A stretch of DNA of 64,000 bases from Chryseobacterium gregarium DSM 19109 (GCF_000430845.1 NZ_AUMU01000001.1:454118-518117); one strand, 5' to 3'; shown: positions 6,371-16,271, counted from the stretch's first letter. The notes: generated by a model from the letters alone, not told the origin. Made by a program: numbers and translations.

Positions 6371-8998
6371 TTAAGCTTTGTCCTCTTCCTGCAATTCCTT
6401 CGTCTGGTATTCCTGTACAAGTTCGATGGCATTGGAAATTACGTCACTCAATGCTGTAATAAAAGTTCCTTCTTCAGCCATTCCCATAGCGTGCTTCAGG
6501 GCATCGATTTCTTTAGGAATGATTTCATAACTGACGCTTTTTCCCGAAGACTGCATGCCTTCAATAATCAGCCCGTTAATTTCATCTTCCGTTCTGCCGC
6601 GCAGGTGTTTTTCGTTTCTGATGATGATGTGATCAAACATTCTGCCAGCAATCTTTCCGCATTCTTTGATGTCACCGTCACGTCGGTCTCCCACTCCGGA
6701 AATAATCCCTATTTTCTTCGTGGACTCAACATTTTTAAGATAATCTTCAATGGCTTTGTATCCTGACGGGTTATGCGCGAAATCAATCAGTACTTTAAAA
6801 TTCTTGAATTTAAAAACATTCAGCCTTCCCGGCGTTAGTTGTGCACTTGGAATAAAAGTACGCAGGGAATTCGAAATATCTTCAATCCCGAAACCGTAGA
6901 GATAACAGGATAAGCTGGCAGCCAGCACATTTTCTATCATAAACTTGGCCTTTCCTTCCATCGTAATCGGAAAATCTTTGGCCTTCCCGATTCTGATCTT
7001 CCAGTCGCCTTTTTTGATGGTTACAAATCCTTCCTCGTATACACAGGTAATCTTGCCTTCTTTTGCAAACTTCTGGATGTAAGGGTTATTTTCATTCATA
7101 CTGAAAATAGCCACCTGGCTGTCCAGGTCATTTACGATTTTCATTGAATATTCATTGTCTGCATTCAGGATGCTCCATCCGTTTTTCTTGACACTGTCAA
7201 GGACCACTCTTTTCACCTTTGTCAGGTCTTTCAGGTTGTGGATGTCATTCAGTCCCAGATGGTCTTCTTCAATATTCGTTAAAACACCGATATCACATTG
7301 AGAGAAACCAAGCCCGGAACGTAAAATCCCGCCTCTGGCGGTTTCAAGAACAGCAAATTCCACCGTCGGATCTTTCAGGATAAATTCGGCAGACATCGGG
7401 CCTGTGGTATCTCCTCTTGTCAGCATGGTATTCTGGATATAAATTCCGTCTGAAGTGGTAAAGCCTACCCTGTAACCGTTGCTTTTAACGATATGTGAAA
7501 TTAACCTTGTGGTGGTAGTTTTTCCGTTGGTCCCCGTTACTGCGATAATCGGGATGGTAAAAGGTTTTCCCTGCGGATACAGCATATCCACTACCGGCGC
7601 CGCTACGTTTCTCGGCAACCCCTCACTCGGGGCAAGATGCATTCTGAATCCGGGTGCAGCATTAACTTCAATGATCGCTCCCCCGCTTTCCTTTAAAGGC
7701 TGCGTAAGGTTTTGGGCCATAATATCGATTCCGCATACATCAAGACCGATAATTTTTGAAATCCTCTCAGCCATTGTGATATTTTCAGGATGTACCATAT
7801 CCGTAACGTCAATGGAAGTTCCGCCTGTCGAAAGATTCGCTGTGGATTTCAGATAGACTACTTCTCCTTTCTGCGGTATCGTTTCTAAAGTATAATGAAG
7901 TTTTTCAAGAAGCTCCGTCGTGTCTTTATCCACTTCAATTTCAGTTAAGACATTTTCATGTCCGTAGCCTCTCCGGGTATCTTTATTTTCTTTTTCAATC
8001 AGCTGCTGAAGATTCAGTTCGCCGTCGCCTACAACATGTGCCGGAACCCTTCTCGCTGCAGCTACCATTTTATTGTTGATAACCAGAATGCGGAAATCAT
8101 AGCCCGTAATGTATTTTTCGACAATGACTTTTTTGGAAAACTGCTGAGCATGCTCAAGGCCTAATTTTGCAGCTTCCCAGTCATTGACATTGATGGAAGA
8201 ACCTTTTCCATGGTTCCCGTCAAGCGGCTTTATCACTACCGGATAGCCTATTGCTCTCACTACGCTGTCCAGGCCTTCTTCATCCATAATCAGGTCGCCG
8301 GTCGGAACAGGGATTGCTGCTTCATGAAGCATTCTTTTGGTCAATTCTTTATTACATGCAATATCTACGGCAATTGAGCTGGTCTTCCCTGTAATGGTGG
8401 CCTGAAACCGCTGCTGGTTGACCCCATATCCCAACTGGACCAGAGAATTTTTACCTAAACGGATCCATGGGATTTTACGGGAAACCGCTTCCTGTACAAT
8501 ACTTCCTGTAGAAGGACCAAGACGGACTTTTTCGCGGATTTCTTTTAAGGTCTGGATACAGGCATTCAAATCATATTCTTCACCGTCAATCAACGCTTCT
8601 GCAATTTTTACAGCTTCTTCCGCTGCATAGATTCCTGCATTTTCTTCGATATAGTTAAATACAACATTGTATACGCCCGGCGTCCTCGTTTCACGGGTCC
8701 TTCCGAAACCTACTTCCATCCCGGCCAGCGTCTGCATTTCCAATGCAATATGCTCAATAACGTGCCCCATCCACGTCCCTGTTTCCACGCGGTGAAAAAA
8801 TCCGCCTTCACAACCTTCGGAACATCGGTGACTGTATAATGAAGGCATCAGTTTTTCTATTCTTTCTCTGAACCCTTCTATTTTATTGGTAGGAAAATTT
8901 TCCATTTCTTCGAGATCCAGCCTCATCTGTATCAGCTTTTTTCTTCTGATACTCCATATATTAGGGCCGCGCAATGCCTGTAATTTCTCAATTTTCAT
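6371..8998 (-). CDS. cphA: Cyanophycin synthetase
   Basis: 875 residues, the normal length of CphA1. The N-terminal domain begins with the family signature LRGPNIWSIRRKKLI and contains TWMGHVIEH. The ATP-grasp domain (about 215-470) has VVIKPLDGNHGKGSS. The Mur-ligase-like domain starts near 485 with the P-loop GTNGKTTTT and ends with a Mur C-terminal domain. It polymerises Asp and Arg into multi-L-arginyl-poly-L-aspartate, the ATP-grasp adding Asp and the Mur half adding Arg. All three domains look intact. It is divergent from cphB with its own -7 box at 9044-9051, and convergent with the ligase operon. Confidence 0.96.
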   Translation of the reverse strand: MKIEKLQALRGPNIWSIRRKKLIQMRLDLEEMENFPTNKIEGFRERIEKLMPSLYSHRCSEGCEGGFFHRVETGTWMGHVIEHIALEMQTLAGMEVGFGRTRETRTPGVYNVVFNYIEENAGIYAAEEAVKIAEALIDGEEYDLNACIQTLKEIREKVRLGPSTGSIVQEAVSRKIPWIRLGKNSLVQLGYGVNQQRFQATITGKTSSIAVDIACNKELTKRMLHEAAIPVPTGDLIMDEEGLDSVVRAIGYPVVIKPLDGNHGKGSSINVNDWEAAKLGLEHAQQFSKKVIVEKYITGYDFRILVINNKMVAAARRVPAHVVGDGELNLQQLIEKENKDTRRGYGHENVLTEIEVDKDTTELLEKLHYTLETIPQKGEVVYLKSTANLSTGGTSIDVTDMVHPENITMAERISKIIGLDVCGIDIMAQNLTQPLKESGGAIIEVNAAPGFRMHLAPSEGLPRNVAAPVVDMLYPQGKPFTIPIIAVTGTNGKTTTTRLISHIVKSNGYRVGFTTSDGIYIQNTMLTRGDTTGPMSAEFILKDPTVEFAVLETARGGILRSGLGFSQCDIGVLTNIEEDHLGLNDIHNLKDLTKVKRVVLDSVKKNGWSILNADNEYSMKIVNDLDSQVAIFSMNENNPYIQKFAKEGKITCVYEEGFVTIKKGDWKIRIGKAKDFPITMEGKAKFMIENVLAASLSCYLYGFGIEDISNSLRTFIPSAQLTPGRLNVFKFKNFKVLIDFAHNPSGYKAIEDYLKNVESTKKIGIISGVGDRRDGDIKECGKIAGRMFDHIIIRNEKHLRGRTEDEINGLIIEGMQSSGKSVSYEIIPKEIDALKHAMGMAEEGTFITALSDVISNAIELVQEYQTKELQEEDKA

Positions 8999-9043
8999 AG
9001 TCTATTTTCATTTTTAATAGTTAACGATAAGTCCATCAGAAAT

Positions 9044-9051
9044 CAAAGATA
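9044..9051 (-). promoter_or_regulatory. -7 box of the cphA promoter
   Basis: TATCTTTG on the minus strand matches the Bacteroidetes consensus TAnnTTTG and lies 45 bases upstream of the cphA start. No clear TTTG -33 box is at the ideal distance. Confidence 0.6.
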
Positions 9052-9182
9052 ATGCAAAACCCTAAATGAAACTATACCATGGTTAAACATTTATAAAAAA
9101 TAAATCAAAAAATGTAAGCATTATAAAATTCTCAAAATCAAATTAAACCTGCTGTGAATTTTTTCACCTCTTAATTATTTTC

Positions 9183-9190
9183 TAACTTTG
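9183..9190 (+). promoter_or_regulatory. -7 box of the cphB promoter
   Basis: TAACTTTG matches TAnnTTTG only 6 bases before the ATG at 9197. It implies a very short or absent leader and shows that the in-frame TTG at 9188 lies inside the promoter and is not the start. Confidence 0.65.
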
Positions 9191-9196
9191 CACTCT

Positions 9197-10087
9197 ATGA
9201 TGAAACCTGTTGGAAAATTAATTGTTATCGGTGGCGCTGTCAACAAGGGCAGTTTTGCTGAAACCGATTTTGATCAGAATATAGAAAAAAACCTGAATTT
9301 CTTTGAACGGGGGATACTCCGTAAGATCATTAACGAATCTAAACTTAAGGAAAATTCCGTTATTGAAATCATTACGACCGCATCACAAATCCCCCAGATT
9401 GTAGGTTCGGAATATAAAAAAGCATTTGAATTTTTAGGTGCTAAAAACGTTAACGTACTGGATATCCACAACCGCGAAGAAGCCAATTCTGATGCTATCG
9501 TGGCCAGAGCCAATGCTGCAGACGTTGTGATGTTCACCGGAGGAGACCAGCTCAGGCTTACCTCCATTTTAGGCGGGACCAGGTTTCACGATACGATTTT
9601 ATTGAAATACCAGGAGCAGGATTTTATCTATTCCGGGACGTCTGCCGGCGCTGCTGCTGCCTCTGAAAATATGATTTATCAGGGAAGCAGTTCAGAATCT
9701 CTGTTAAAAGGGGAAATTAAAACAACACAGGGCTTAGGACTGATCGACAATGTTATTATAGATACCCACTTTGTGCAGCGGGGAAGAATCGGGAGACTTT
9801 TCCAGGCTGTAGTCAACAATCCGAGAACGCTGGGAATCGGATTGGGGGAAGATACCGGGCTTTTTATCCATAATGATGTGATGACTGCCGTTGGTTCCGG
9901 ACTGGTCATTCTGGTGGACGGACGGTTTATCAAAGATACCAATCTCACGAACATCAATCTGGGAGAACCTATTTCAATTGACAATTTAACGGTTCACGTC
10001 ATGTCAATGAATGATCATTATGACCTGACCACAAAAGTGTTAACCATTGAAAACTCTCAGTATAACCCGATCCCGCAGGACATTTAA
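9197..10087 (+). CDS. cphB: Cyanophycinase
   Basis: About 296 residues. The S51 serine peptidase elbow GTSAGAA places the nucleophile near Ser 149, and GKLIVIGGAVNKG at the start and FTGGDQLRL before the elbow match cyanophycinase. It cleaves cyanophycin internally to beta-Asp-Arg dipeptides. No signal peptide is present, so it acts on intracellular granules rather than scavenging external polymer. It is divergent from cphA and followed by an isoaspartyl peptidase gene 75 bases downstream, giving synthesis, depolymerisation and dipeptide cleavage in one locus. ATG 9200 is an equally possible start. Confidence 0.95.
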   Translation: MMKPVGKLIVIGGAVNKGSFAETDFDQNIEKNLNFFERGILRKIINESKLKENSVIEIITTASQIPQIVGSEYKKAFEFLGAKNVNVLDIHNREEANSDAIVARANAADVVMFTGGDQLRLTSILGGTRFHDTILLKYQEQDFIYSGTSAGAAAASENMIYQGSSSESLLKGEIKTTQGLGLIDNVIIDTHFVQRGRIGRLFQAVVNNPRTLGIGLGEDTGLFIHNDVMTAVGSGLVILVDGRFIKDTNLTNINLGEPISIDNLTVHVMSMNDHYDLTTKVLTIENSQYNPIPQDI

Positions 10088-10162
10088 TCGCAATGAGTAA
10101 ATTATACTTTATTTACTGATTCAATACAATTCATTATCCACCTATAATCCATTACATCTTAT

Positions 10163-11005
10163 ATGAAAATAATCATCCACGGCGGATTTTTCTCGGAGAG
10201 CGACCAAAGCCACGAAGTGAAGACCGCCAAACAAAATTCTTTAAAAAATATCGCTCAGCATGCATTTGAATATCTGCAGACCCATTCTGCTTTTGATACG
10301 GTAGCCTATGCGGTTTCACTACTTGAAGACGATACGCTGTATAATGCCGGAACAGGTTCCCAGATCCAGGGCGACGGCGTGATCAGGATGAGTGCTGCGA
10401 TCATGGATGGCGGAACCGAGAAGATGAGCGGCGTAATCAATATTCAGGATGTAAAAAACCCGGTTTTTGTAGCCAAAGAACTGATGAAAGAAGATGACCG
10501 GATCCTCGGAGGCGATGGAGCAAAAACGTATGCTGCCGGGCATGGCTTTGAAAATTTTTCTACTGAAATTCCCCAGAGACGAAAAGAGTATGATGAAAAG
10601 CTGAAAAACGGAGGAAAAGGAACTGTGGGCTGTGTAGCTATTGATAAAGACGGTAAATTGGCAGTAGCCACATCTACCGGCGGAAAAGGTTTCGAACTTC
10701 CGGGAAGGATTTCAGATTCAGCTACGGTAGCCGGAAATTATGCCAATTCAATCTGTGCCGTAAGCTGTACCGGAGTCGGTGAAGATATTGTCAGCAATGC
10801 AACGGCAGCAAAAATTGTGACCCGGGTAACTGACGGCATGTCCCTGCACCATGCTTTTAAAAAAACCTTCGACGAATTAAAAGCGATTGACGGCTTCGCC
10901 GGTGCGATTGCCATTGACAAAGATGGAAATATTTATCACCAGGATTCACATCCCACGATGGTTTTTGCGAGCTTTGACGGAAAAGATTTCGAAGTCTTCC
11001 AATAA
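10163..11005 (+). CDS. Isoaspartyl peptidase / plant-type L-asparaginase
   Basis: 280 residues of the Ntn-hydrolase type 2 asparaginase family. The autocleavage site is G-Thr 154 in GKGTVGCVAID, after a Gly/Lys-rich linker, and ATSTGG follows. An N-terminal IHGG and the NAGTGS block fit the alpha subunit. Such enzymes self-cleave and hydrolyse beta-aspartyl dipeptides. Downstream of cyanophycinase the obvious substrate is beta-Asp-Arg, releasing Asp and Arg. No signal peptide is seen. The symbol iaaA would apply by function, but I leave it open because asparagine could also be used. Confidence 0.92.
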   Translation: MKIIIHGGFFSESDQSHEVKTAKQNSLKNIAQHAFEYLQTHSAFDTVAYAVSLLEDDTLYNAGTGSQIQGDGVIRMSAAIMDGGTEKMSGVINIQDVKNPVFVAKELMKEDDRILGGDGAKTYAAGHGFENFSTEIPQRRKEYDEKLKNGGKGTVGCVAIDKDGKLAVATSTGGKGFELPGRISDSATVAGNYANSICAVSCTGVGEDIVSNATAAKIVTRVTDGMSLHHAFKKTFDELKAIDGFAGAIAIDKDGNIYHQDSHPTMVFASFDGKDFEVFQ

Positions 11006-11101
11006 CTTTAACATTATTTTATAAGTAAGCTTATTTTTTTGGCACACATTTTACATGATTACTAATAACAAATTAAATATTAACATTTAAGAATAGAAAT
11101 C

Positions 11102-11371
11102 ATGGGAAATAAGACAAAAGGATTATTAGCATTAGTTGGTTTAGGAGCAATAGCGTATTGGAAATACAAAAATTCTTCTGATGAAGATAAACAATTGGTA
11201 AAAGATAAGATCAACACCGCAAAGGATAATTTCAACAAATGGGGCAATGATCTTAAAGATAAAGCGAACAATGTAGCTTCACAAGTACAGGACAAAGCAG
11301 GTAACGTAGCCTCACAGGTTAAAGACCAGGCGGAAGATGTAAAAAACCAGGCACAGGAAGTGGTTAGTTAA
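11102..11371 (+). CDS. Small YtxH-like membrane-anchored stress protein
   Basis: 89 residues. After the first few residues a hydrophobic segment (LLALVGLGAIAYW, about 8-20) is followed by a highly charged helix with repeated units NVASQVQDKAG / NVASQVKDQAED. This matches YtxH-like or LEA-like stress proteins that coat membranes or proteins. The internal repeat is about 11 residues. It is monocistronic, followed by a terminator. Exact function is unknown. Confidence 0.8.
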   Translation: MGNKTKGLLALVGLGAIAYWKYKNSSDEDKQLVKDKINTAKDNFNKWGNDLKDKANNVASQVQDKAGNVASQVKDQAEDVKNQAQEVVS

Positions 11372-11402
11372 GACTAGTTTATTTTAACATTCATATATAA
11401 GA

Positions 11403-11439
11403 AAGTCATCACAATAAGTTATTGTGATGACTTTTTTTC
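11403..11439. terminator. Bidirectional terminator
   Basis: AAGTCATCACAATAA pairs perfectly with TTATTGTGATGACTT and ends in seven T residues. It lies between the convergent YtxH-like gene and the methyltransferase, whose stop codon is inside the stem. Confidence 0.88.
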
Positions 11440-12219
11440 TGCTCCGACCGCATACACCATAGGTATTTTGTTATTGAATTTTGTAATTCTCCATTTTCCT
11501 TTTTCAAACTCTTCTACATGTTTGAAACACGGATACGGTGACCAGTCGAATTCTTTAAAACTATTGATCCTTATTCCTTTATCAATCAAATTTTGTAATA
11601 CATCAGCCAGGGAGTGGTTCCACATCACATAATCCTGAACAAGATCTGCAGACTGATCGGCGTATGTTCCTTCATAGGTTTCCATAATCGGCTTTTCATT
11701 AAAATAATTATATTTCAGCTGATCAAAATCATCGTCAAACATCCAGACTACAGGATGAAATTCTGCCATTATAAATTTCCCCTCCGGTTTTAGGAAGTAA
11801 CTGATAATTTCCGCCCATTTATTCAGATCAGGAAGCCATCCGATGGTTCCATAACTGGTAAAAACATAATCGAACTTATGATCCAGTACCTCAGGAAGAC
11901 GGTAGAGATCACTGCAGATGAACCGGGTATCGGTTCCGGCTTTCACAGCAAGATCTCTGGCAGCATCCACCGCTTTATCCGAAAAATCAATTCCGGTAAC
12001 TTTTGCACCCATTCTCGACAGGGAAATAGAGTCCTGCCCGAAATGGCACTGCAAATGAAGAATTGATTTATCTTTAATATCGCCTAAAAGTTCCAGTTCA
12101 ATGGAATTCAGGGAAGTTCTGCCTTTTAAAAATTCCTCAACAAAATAGAACTCAGACTTCAGGTGTATATCTACCTTGGCATTCCAGGAATTTTTATTGA
12201 TGTCTAAATAATTTTCCAT
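11419..12219 (-). CDS. Class I SAM-dependent methyltransferase
   Basis: 266 residues. Motif I ILHLQCHFGQDS (about 53-64) followed by the acidic end of strand 2, VTGIDFS, is the SAM-binding Rossmann signature. FDYVFTSYGTIGW and a later LKPEGKF are the other class I motifs. Substrate is not evident; relatives act on small molecules. The gene stands alone, convergent with the YtxH-like gene. Confidence 0.87.
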   Translation of the reverse strand: MENYLDINKNSWNAKVDIHLKSEFYFVEEFLKGRTSLNSIELELLGDIKDKSILHLQCHFGQDSISLSRMGAKVTGIDFSDKAVDAARDLAVKAGTDTRFICSDLYRLPEVLDHKFDYVFTSYGTIGWLPDLNKWAEIISYFLKPEGKFIMAEFHPVVWMFDDDFDQLKYNYFNEKPIMETYEGTYADQSADLVQDYVMWNHSLADVLQNLIDKGIRINSFKEFDWSPYPCFKHVEEFEKGKWRITKFNNKIPMVYAVGAEKKSSQ

Positions 12220-12282
12220 GATTACATTCAGGCCAGGTTAATTTATTTACATCCTGGCAGTTAATTTAATATTTTTTTAAAG

Positions 12283-13137
12283 CTATAATTTTCCTAAAAG
12301 TTTCTGCTTCTGTTCTGCAAATTCTTCTTCCGTTAAAATTCCGTTTTCCCGCAGCTGAGCCAATTTCTCAAGCTGTTCGAGAACAGTATCGGTAGAAACT
12401 GTTTTTATTTTATCCTGCTGCTTCTGGAATTTTTCTTTATTGTATATTTTTTCAATGAAACCGTAGAAAATTTCCGCATCCTGTTTATCATAAAAACACT
12501 CAAATTCGACAATTTTTTCATTGGTGTGTATTTTAATAACAGGAGATATAAAATTCTTTACAAAGCTTACTTCATTGATGGTTTCATTGGTGAACTCACT
12601 AACTTTTACCGGTTTAAACATGGCTTTGGAAACAGAAACGATTCTTTTGGGGGTTACCAGCAGAATCCCGGCATCTACCGTATTTAAAAACTGAGCATCC
12701 GTAATGGCCAGAACCGGTTCCTCCAATCCTAGGATATGCGGCAGCTCTTTGATTTCTCCGCGCGTAAATACAGACAGGTTGGCATTAACCTGCTTCATCT
12801 GATTTTTTATTTCTTTTAATCTCTTCTTATAAAGACCGTGATCATTGATCATCAGATTTGATACGGCATTTGATGCAACGGGAAGATTTTCACTGTGATC
12901 CTGAACCTGCAATGGATGGGTATTATTTGGGTCTGATACTGGGATACCGCTTTTTATAAGATTCTGAATATCATGAATATTGAAACTGTGAAGATTATAC
13001 AGCAATTCCTGATTAATATTACTGGCTTTATCCAGACAGGTATTGCAGAGAATATTACCGTCTGATAATTTATTTTCGCCCAGCATCCGGTCGATTGATG
13101 TTAAAGTATTTCCGCACAATCCGCAATGATCATTCAT
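12283..13137 (-). CDS. Zinc-ribbon / PH-like / SHOCT protein, copy 1
   Basis: 284 residues. Cys 5, 8, 31 and 34 form a treble-clef or zinc-ribbon knuckle pair in CGLCG...CNTC. A middle region of about 110 residues (near 120-225) resembles a bacterial PH domain, with LLVTPKRIVSVSK. The last 30 residues (LEQLEKLAQL...TEEEFAEQKQKLL) are a SHOCT helical pair, an oligomerisation motif. It is a tandem paralogue of the next gene, 44 bases apart on the same strand. Function unknown. Confidence 0.82.
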   Translation of the reverse strand: MNDHCGLCGNTLTSIDRMLGENKLSDGNILCNTCLDKASNINQELLYNLHSFNIHDIQNLIKSGIPVSDPNNTHPLQVQDHSENLPVASNAVSNLMINDHGLYKKRLKEIKNQMKQVNANLSVFTRGEIKELPHILGLEEPVLAITDAQFLNTVDAGILLVTPKRIVSVSKAMFKPVKVSEFTNETINEVSFVKNFISPVIKIHTNEKIVEFECFYDKQDAEIFYGFIEKIYNKEKFQKQQDKIKTVSTDTVLEQLEKLAQLRENGILTEEEFAEQKQKLLGKL

Positions 13138-13181
13138 AATTTTAATATTTAATATACTATCAGATGATTTTTAAATTCAAT

Positions 13182-14111
13182 TTAAAGCCTTTCGAGTAAT
13201 TTCTTTTTCTGTTCTGCAAATTCATCTTCTGTTAAAACTCCGATTTCCCGCAGTTTCCCAAGCTTTTCCAATTGTTCAAAGATAACCTCAGCAGATTCTT
13301 TTCTGATCTCCGGCGAACTTTGCTGAACAGGTTTCGGAGTACTTTGCGGAAATACAGAGTCTGAAACAGGCAGGTTGTAAATATTGAAAGATGAAGCCTG
13401 AATTTGTTGTTGTTGTTGTTGAACAGGCTGTTTCACGGATCCGTTAATATAATTGTTAACTGCGTTAGAGAAATTTTTCCCGTCATTTTTATTATGAAGC
13501 TTGAATTCCGCAGCGGAACCGTTCTTGGCAAATATCTTAAGGGTTGAGTACAAAAGGCTTTCTGTATGCTCCACCGAAGAAATATTCTGATAAAGATAAT
13601 CGTCTTTCTGGAGATTACCGAAGAACTTCTTATCGATAAAAACAACCCTTTTCTGAGTGGAAAAAATAAGGCCTTCCACTTTGTCAGGGATCGTCAGCCC
13701 TTCAGCAATTGCCGTTAATAACTCATCTCCATCGAGTACATTCACCAGTTCCTTAACCTCTGCATCGGCAAAAATACTAAGTCTTGCATTAAGTGCTACG
13801 ATCTGGTCCTGAATGCTGTCCAGCCTTGTTGTTGCCCCACCGAATCCAAAACTCCGGGTTACGTTATTCTGAACATCAGGCACTTGGGAAGCGGTCGGTG
13901 ATTCAAACGCTCCTATTTTCCCCTGAAGAATAATCCCTCTGATCTCCGGAAGAAATAATTGCTCCAGATGGCCAACAATATCCTTATTGATCTCGGTAGC
14001 CTGATTCAGGCATTTATTGCACAAAATATGGCCGTCTGCCAGTTTGTTTTCACCTAAGAGCGTATCCATAGAGGTTAAAGGAGCGCCGCACAATCCGCAA
14101 ATATTGTTCAT
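13182..14111 (-). CDS. Zinc-ribbon / PH-like / SHOCT protein, copy 2
   Basis: 309 residues with the same layout as its downstream neighbour: Cys 5, 8, 31 and 34 in a zinc-ribbon, a PH-like middle with LIFSTQKRVVFID, and a SHOCT tail (FEQLEKLGKLREIGVLTEDE). It differs by a linker with a run of six Gln encoded by CAA repeats before the tail. Ends are much more alike than middles, as expected after duplication and divergence. Function unknown; PH-like domains of this type often bind membranes. Confidence 0.82.
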   Translation of the reverse strand: MNNICGLCGAPLTSMDTLLGENKLADGHILCNKCLNQATEINKDIVGHLEQLFLPEIRGIILQGKIGAFESPTASQVPDVQNNVTRSFGFGGATTRLDSIQDQIVALNARLSIFADAEVKELVNVLDGDELLTAIAEGLTIPDKVEGLIFSTQKRVVFIDKKFFGNLQKDDYLYQNISSVEHTESLLYSTLKIFAKNGSAAEFKLHNKNDGKNFSNAVNNYINGSVKQPVQQQQQQIQASSFNIYNLPVSDSVFPQSTPKPVQQSSPEIRKESAEVIFEQLEKLGKLREIGVLTEDEFAEQKKKLLERL

Positions 14112-14264
14112 CCGGTTTTATATTATGAGTTTAAAAATATGATTATTTAATTTCCTATACACACCAAATTACGAATTTTATATAAATTCAGCTGTATATC
14201 ATTCGGAAAAATGATCTGAACGATGACGTTAGGTAAAATGACCGGGAAGGTATTCACTTTTTGT

Positions 14265-14918
14265 TTATCCTTCCTTATCTGGAATAACTATGGAACTGTA
14301 ACTGCTGTACAGTTTCCAGCCTAATGATTCGTATAACAACTTTCCCTGTTGCGTAGCCACCAAAAAATTATTTGAAACTCCTTTCGATAAAGCAATTCCT
14401 TCAAGCTTAGCCAGAACTATGGTTGCAAGCCCCTTTCTCCGATGTTTTTCTTCTGTTACCACTCTGTCATATACTGCTACATCGTCGACTATAATTAGCC
14501 TTCCTACAGCTGCCTGTTCCGTATTATTACAGAGAATCCTCACTATAAAATATTCCGGGATTATGCACTGAATTGCTATTGAATAATTACCAGGCAATAC
14601 ATGATCCGGGATGATCATGGGATGTCGGCAATTCATCATATATCCTTCCGGCTGAACGATCCAGCGTTCAGGAACAAGGCCTTTCAGCTGCTCGGGAGAA
14701 GCACAGACTTTTAAATAAATCCACGGTTCGGTAACATATTCTGCCAGCTGAATAAAATCATCATTCAGCTCAGAAAATACATACCGGATTTTCTGCTTTT
14801 CTTCTCCAACGTCCACTCTGAATCCGGATCTGTACCGGGCCGGTAATGACAAATCCCTGGATAATGACCAGCCTCTAAGCCATTTCTCTACAAGTTCTTC
14901 AGACACCTGACAGCCCAT
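14265..14918 (-). CDS. GNAT-family N-acetyltransferase
   Basis: 217 residues. The C-terminal half has the acetyl-CoA binding motif RRKGLA (near residue 163) after VYDRVVTEEKH, then LYESLGWKLY, typical of the GNAT fold. The N-terminal half has no clear match. It starts 3 bases after the hisS stop on the same strand, so it is co-transcribed with hisS, but no functional link is evident. Acceptor substrate unknown. Confidence 0.83.
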   Translation of the reverse strand: MGCQVSEELVEKWLRGWSLSRDLSLPARYRSGFRVDVGEEKQKIRYVFSELNDDFIQLAEYVTEPWIYLKVCASPEQLKGLVPERWIVQPEGYMMNCRHPMIIPDHVLPGNYSIAIQCIIPEYFIVRILCNNTEQAAVGRLIIVDDVAVYDRVVTEEKHRRKGLATIVLAKLEGIALSKGVSNNFLVATQQGKLLYESLGWKLYSSYSSIVIPDKEG

Positions 14919-14921
14919 CAG

Positions 14922-16271
14922 TTAGCCTAAAAATTCTTCCAGAGAAACCGTTTTCTGTTCCCCGGCTTCGAGGTTTTTATAGGTGACCGTTCCATTTTTA
15001 AGCTCTTCTTCACCTAAAAATACCAGGTTTTTAATTCCTTTCTTTTCTGCATAGGTGAATTGTTTCCCAATCTTGGAATTCTCAGGATACAGTTCTGCAG
15101 AAATGCCCTTTTCTCTTAACTGCCCGATTAGTTTTAAGGCATCAATAGACTCATGACTTCCGAAATTAGCGAATAAGTATTCCACGTTTGCAGCGGCTTC
15201 TTCAGGAAAAAGCCCCAGTTCTTCCATTACCAGATAAGTCCTGTCCAGTCCGAAGGAAATACCGATTCCCGGAATATTCTTTACTCCGAAAACTTCCGTA
15301 AGGTTATCATATCTTCCGCCGCCGCCGATGGATCCCATCTGGACCGTGTTGGCTTTAACCTCAAAAATGGCTCCGGTATAATAATCTAGCCCTCTCGCCA
15401 GGGTAATGTCAAAAACCAGACTGTTAAGGTGTACGCCCAGTGCTACAGATTGTTTAATAACAAATTCCAATTCGTCAACTCCTTTTGAGCCAGTTTCATT
15501 TCCGTCAAATTTTTCTTTCAGCTGATGAAGGTTTTCCAGTGCATTGTCAGACTGCGTGAACAGGAAATCAAGCTTATCAATGGATTCCTGACTGATCCCT
15601 CTTTCCAGTAATTCTTTCACTACACCGTCTCTCCCGATTTTATCAAGTTTATCAAGAGCCACAGTAAAGTCGATTAATTTATCCGTAATTCCCGCATATT
15701 CTGCCAGTCCGGAAAGAATTTTCCGGTTGTTGATATGAATGGTAACGGGTACTTTTAAATCTGAAAATGATTTTAAATACAACTGAACAAGGTCAACTTC
15801 CTGTAACAGGCTTTCACTTCCCACAACATCTGCATCACACTGGTAAAACTCCCTGAACCTTCCTTTCTGCGGTCGGTCGGCTCTCCAAACCGGTTGGATC
15901 TGGTAGCGCTTGAAAGGGAAAGTCAGCTGATTATGGTTCATGGCCACGAATCTTGCAAAAGGCACGGTAAGATCGTAACGAAGGGCTTTATCGGAAATCT
16001 GAGAAGTCAGTTTCTGATGACTTTTATTCTCCCAGTCCTCTTTATTTACCTTTGAAGTATAATCTCCTGAATTTAAAATTTTGAAAATCAGACGGTCTCC
16101 TTCTTCCCCGTATTTTCCGGTTAAGGTAGAGAGGTTTTCAAAGCTCGGGGTTTCCAGAGGCTGAAATCCGAACAACTCAAAATTTTTCTGTAATATATTG
16201 ATGATGTACCGTCTTCTTGAAACTTCCAATGCGGTAAAATCCCTTGTCCCTTTTGCTAAACCTGGTTTCAT
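14922..16271 (-). CDS. hisS: Histidine-tRNA ligase
   Basis: 449 residues. It carries class II aaRS motif 2 ([11 protein letters not shown] near 129), the histidine-specific ARGLDYYTG and GGGGRYDNL blocks, motif 3 [12 protein letters not shown] near 334, and a C-terminal anticodon-binding domain. It charges tRNA-His in the cytoplasm. A TATTTTTG -7 box lies about 40 bases upstream. The GNAT gene follows in the same transcript. Confidence 0.97.
   Translation of the reverse strand: MKPGLAKGTRDFTALEVSRRRYIINILQKNFELFGFQPLETPSFENLSTLTGKYGEEGDRLIFKILNSGDYTSKVNKEDWENKSHQKLTSQISDKALRYDLTVPFARFVAMNHNQLTFPFKRYQIQPVWRADRPQKGRFREFYQCDADVVGSESLLQEVDLVQLYLKSFSDLKVPVTIHINNRKILSGLAEYAGITDKLIDFTVALDKLDKIGRDGVVKELLERGISQESIDKLDFLFTQSDNALENLHQLKEKFDGNETGSKGVDELEFVIKQSVALGVHLNSLVFDITLARGLDYYTGAIFEVKANTVQMGSIGGGGRYDNLTEVFGVKNIPGIGISFGLDRTYLVMEELGLFPEEAAANVEYLFANFGSHESIDALKLIGQLREKGISAELYPENSKIGKQFTYAEKKGIKNLVFLGEEELKNGTVTYKNLEAGEQKTVSLEEFLG

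Noticed and set aside
9188..9196. TTG start for cyanophycinase
   Set aside because: The TTG is the end of the -7 box TAACTTTG, so it is promoter and not codon.
13399..13426. CAA/TTG trinucleotide run as a possible repeat array
   Set aside because: It encodes a short Gln run in a linker of the second SHOCT protein; too short to be more than local slippage.
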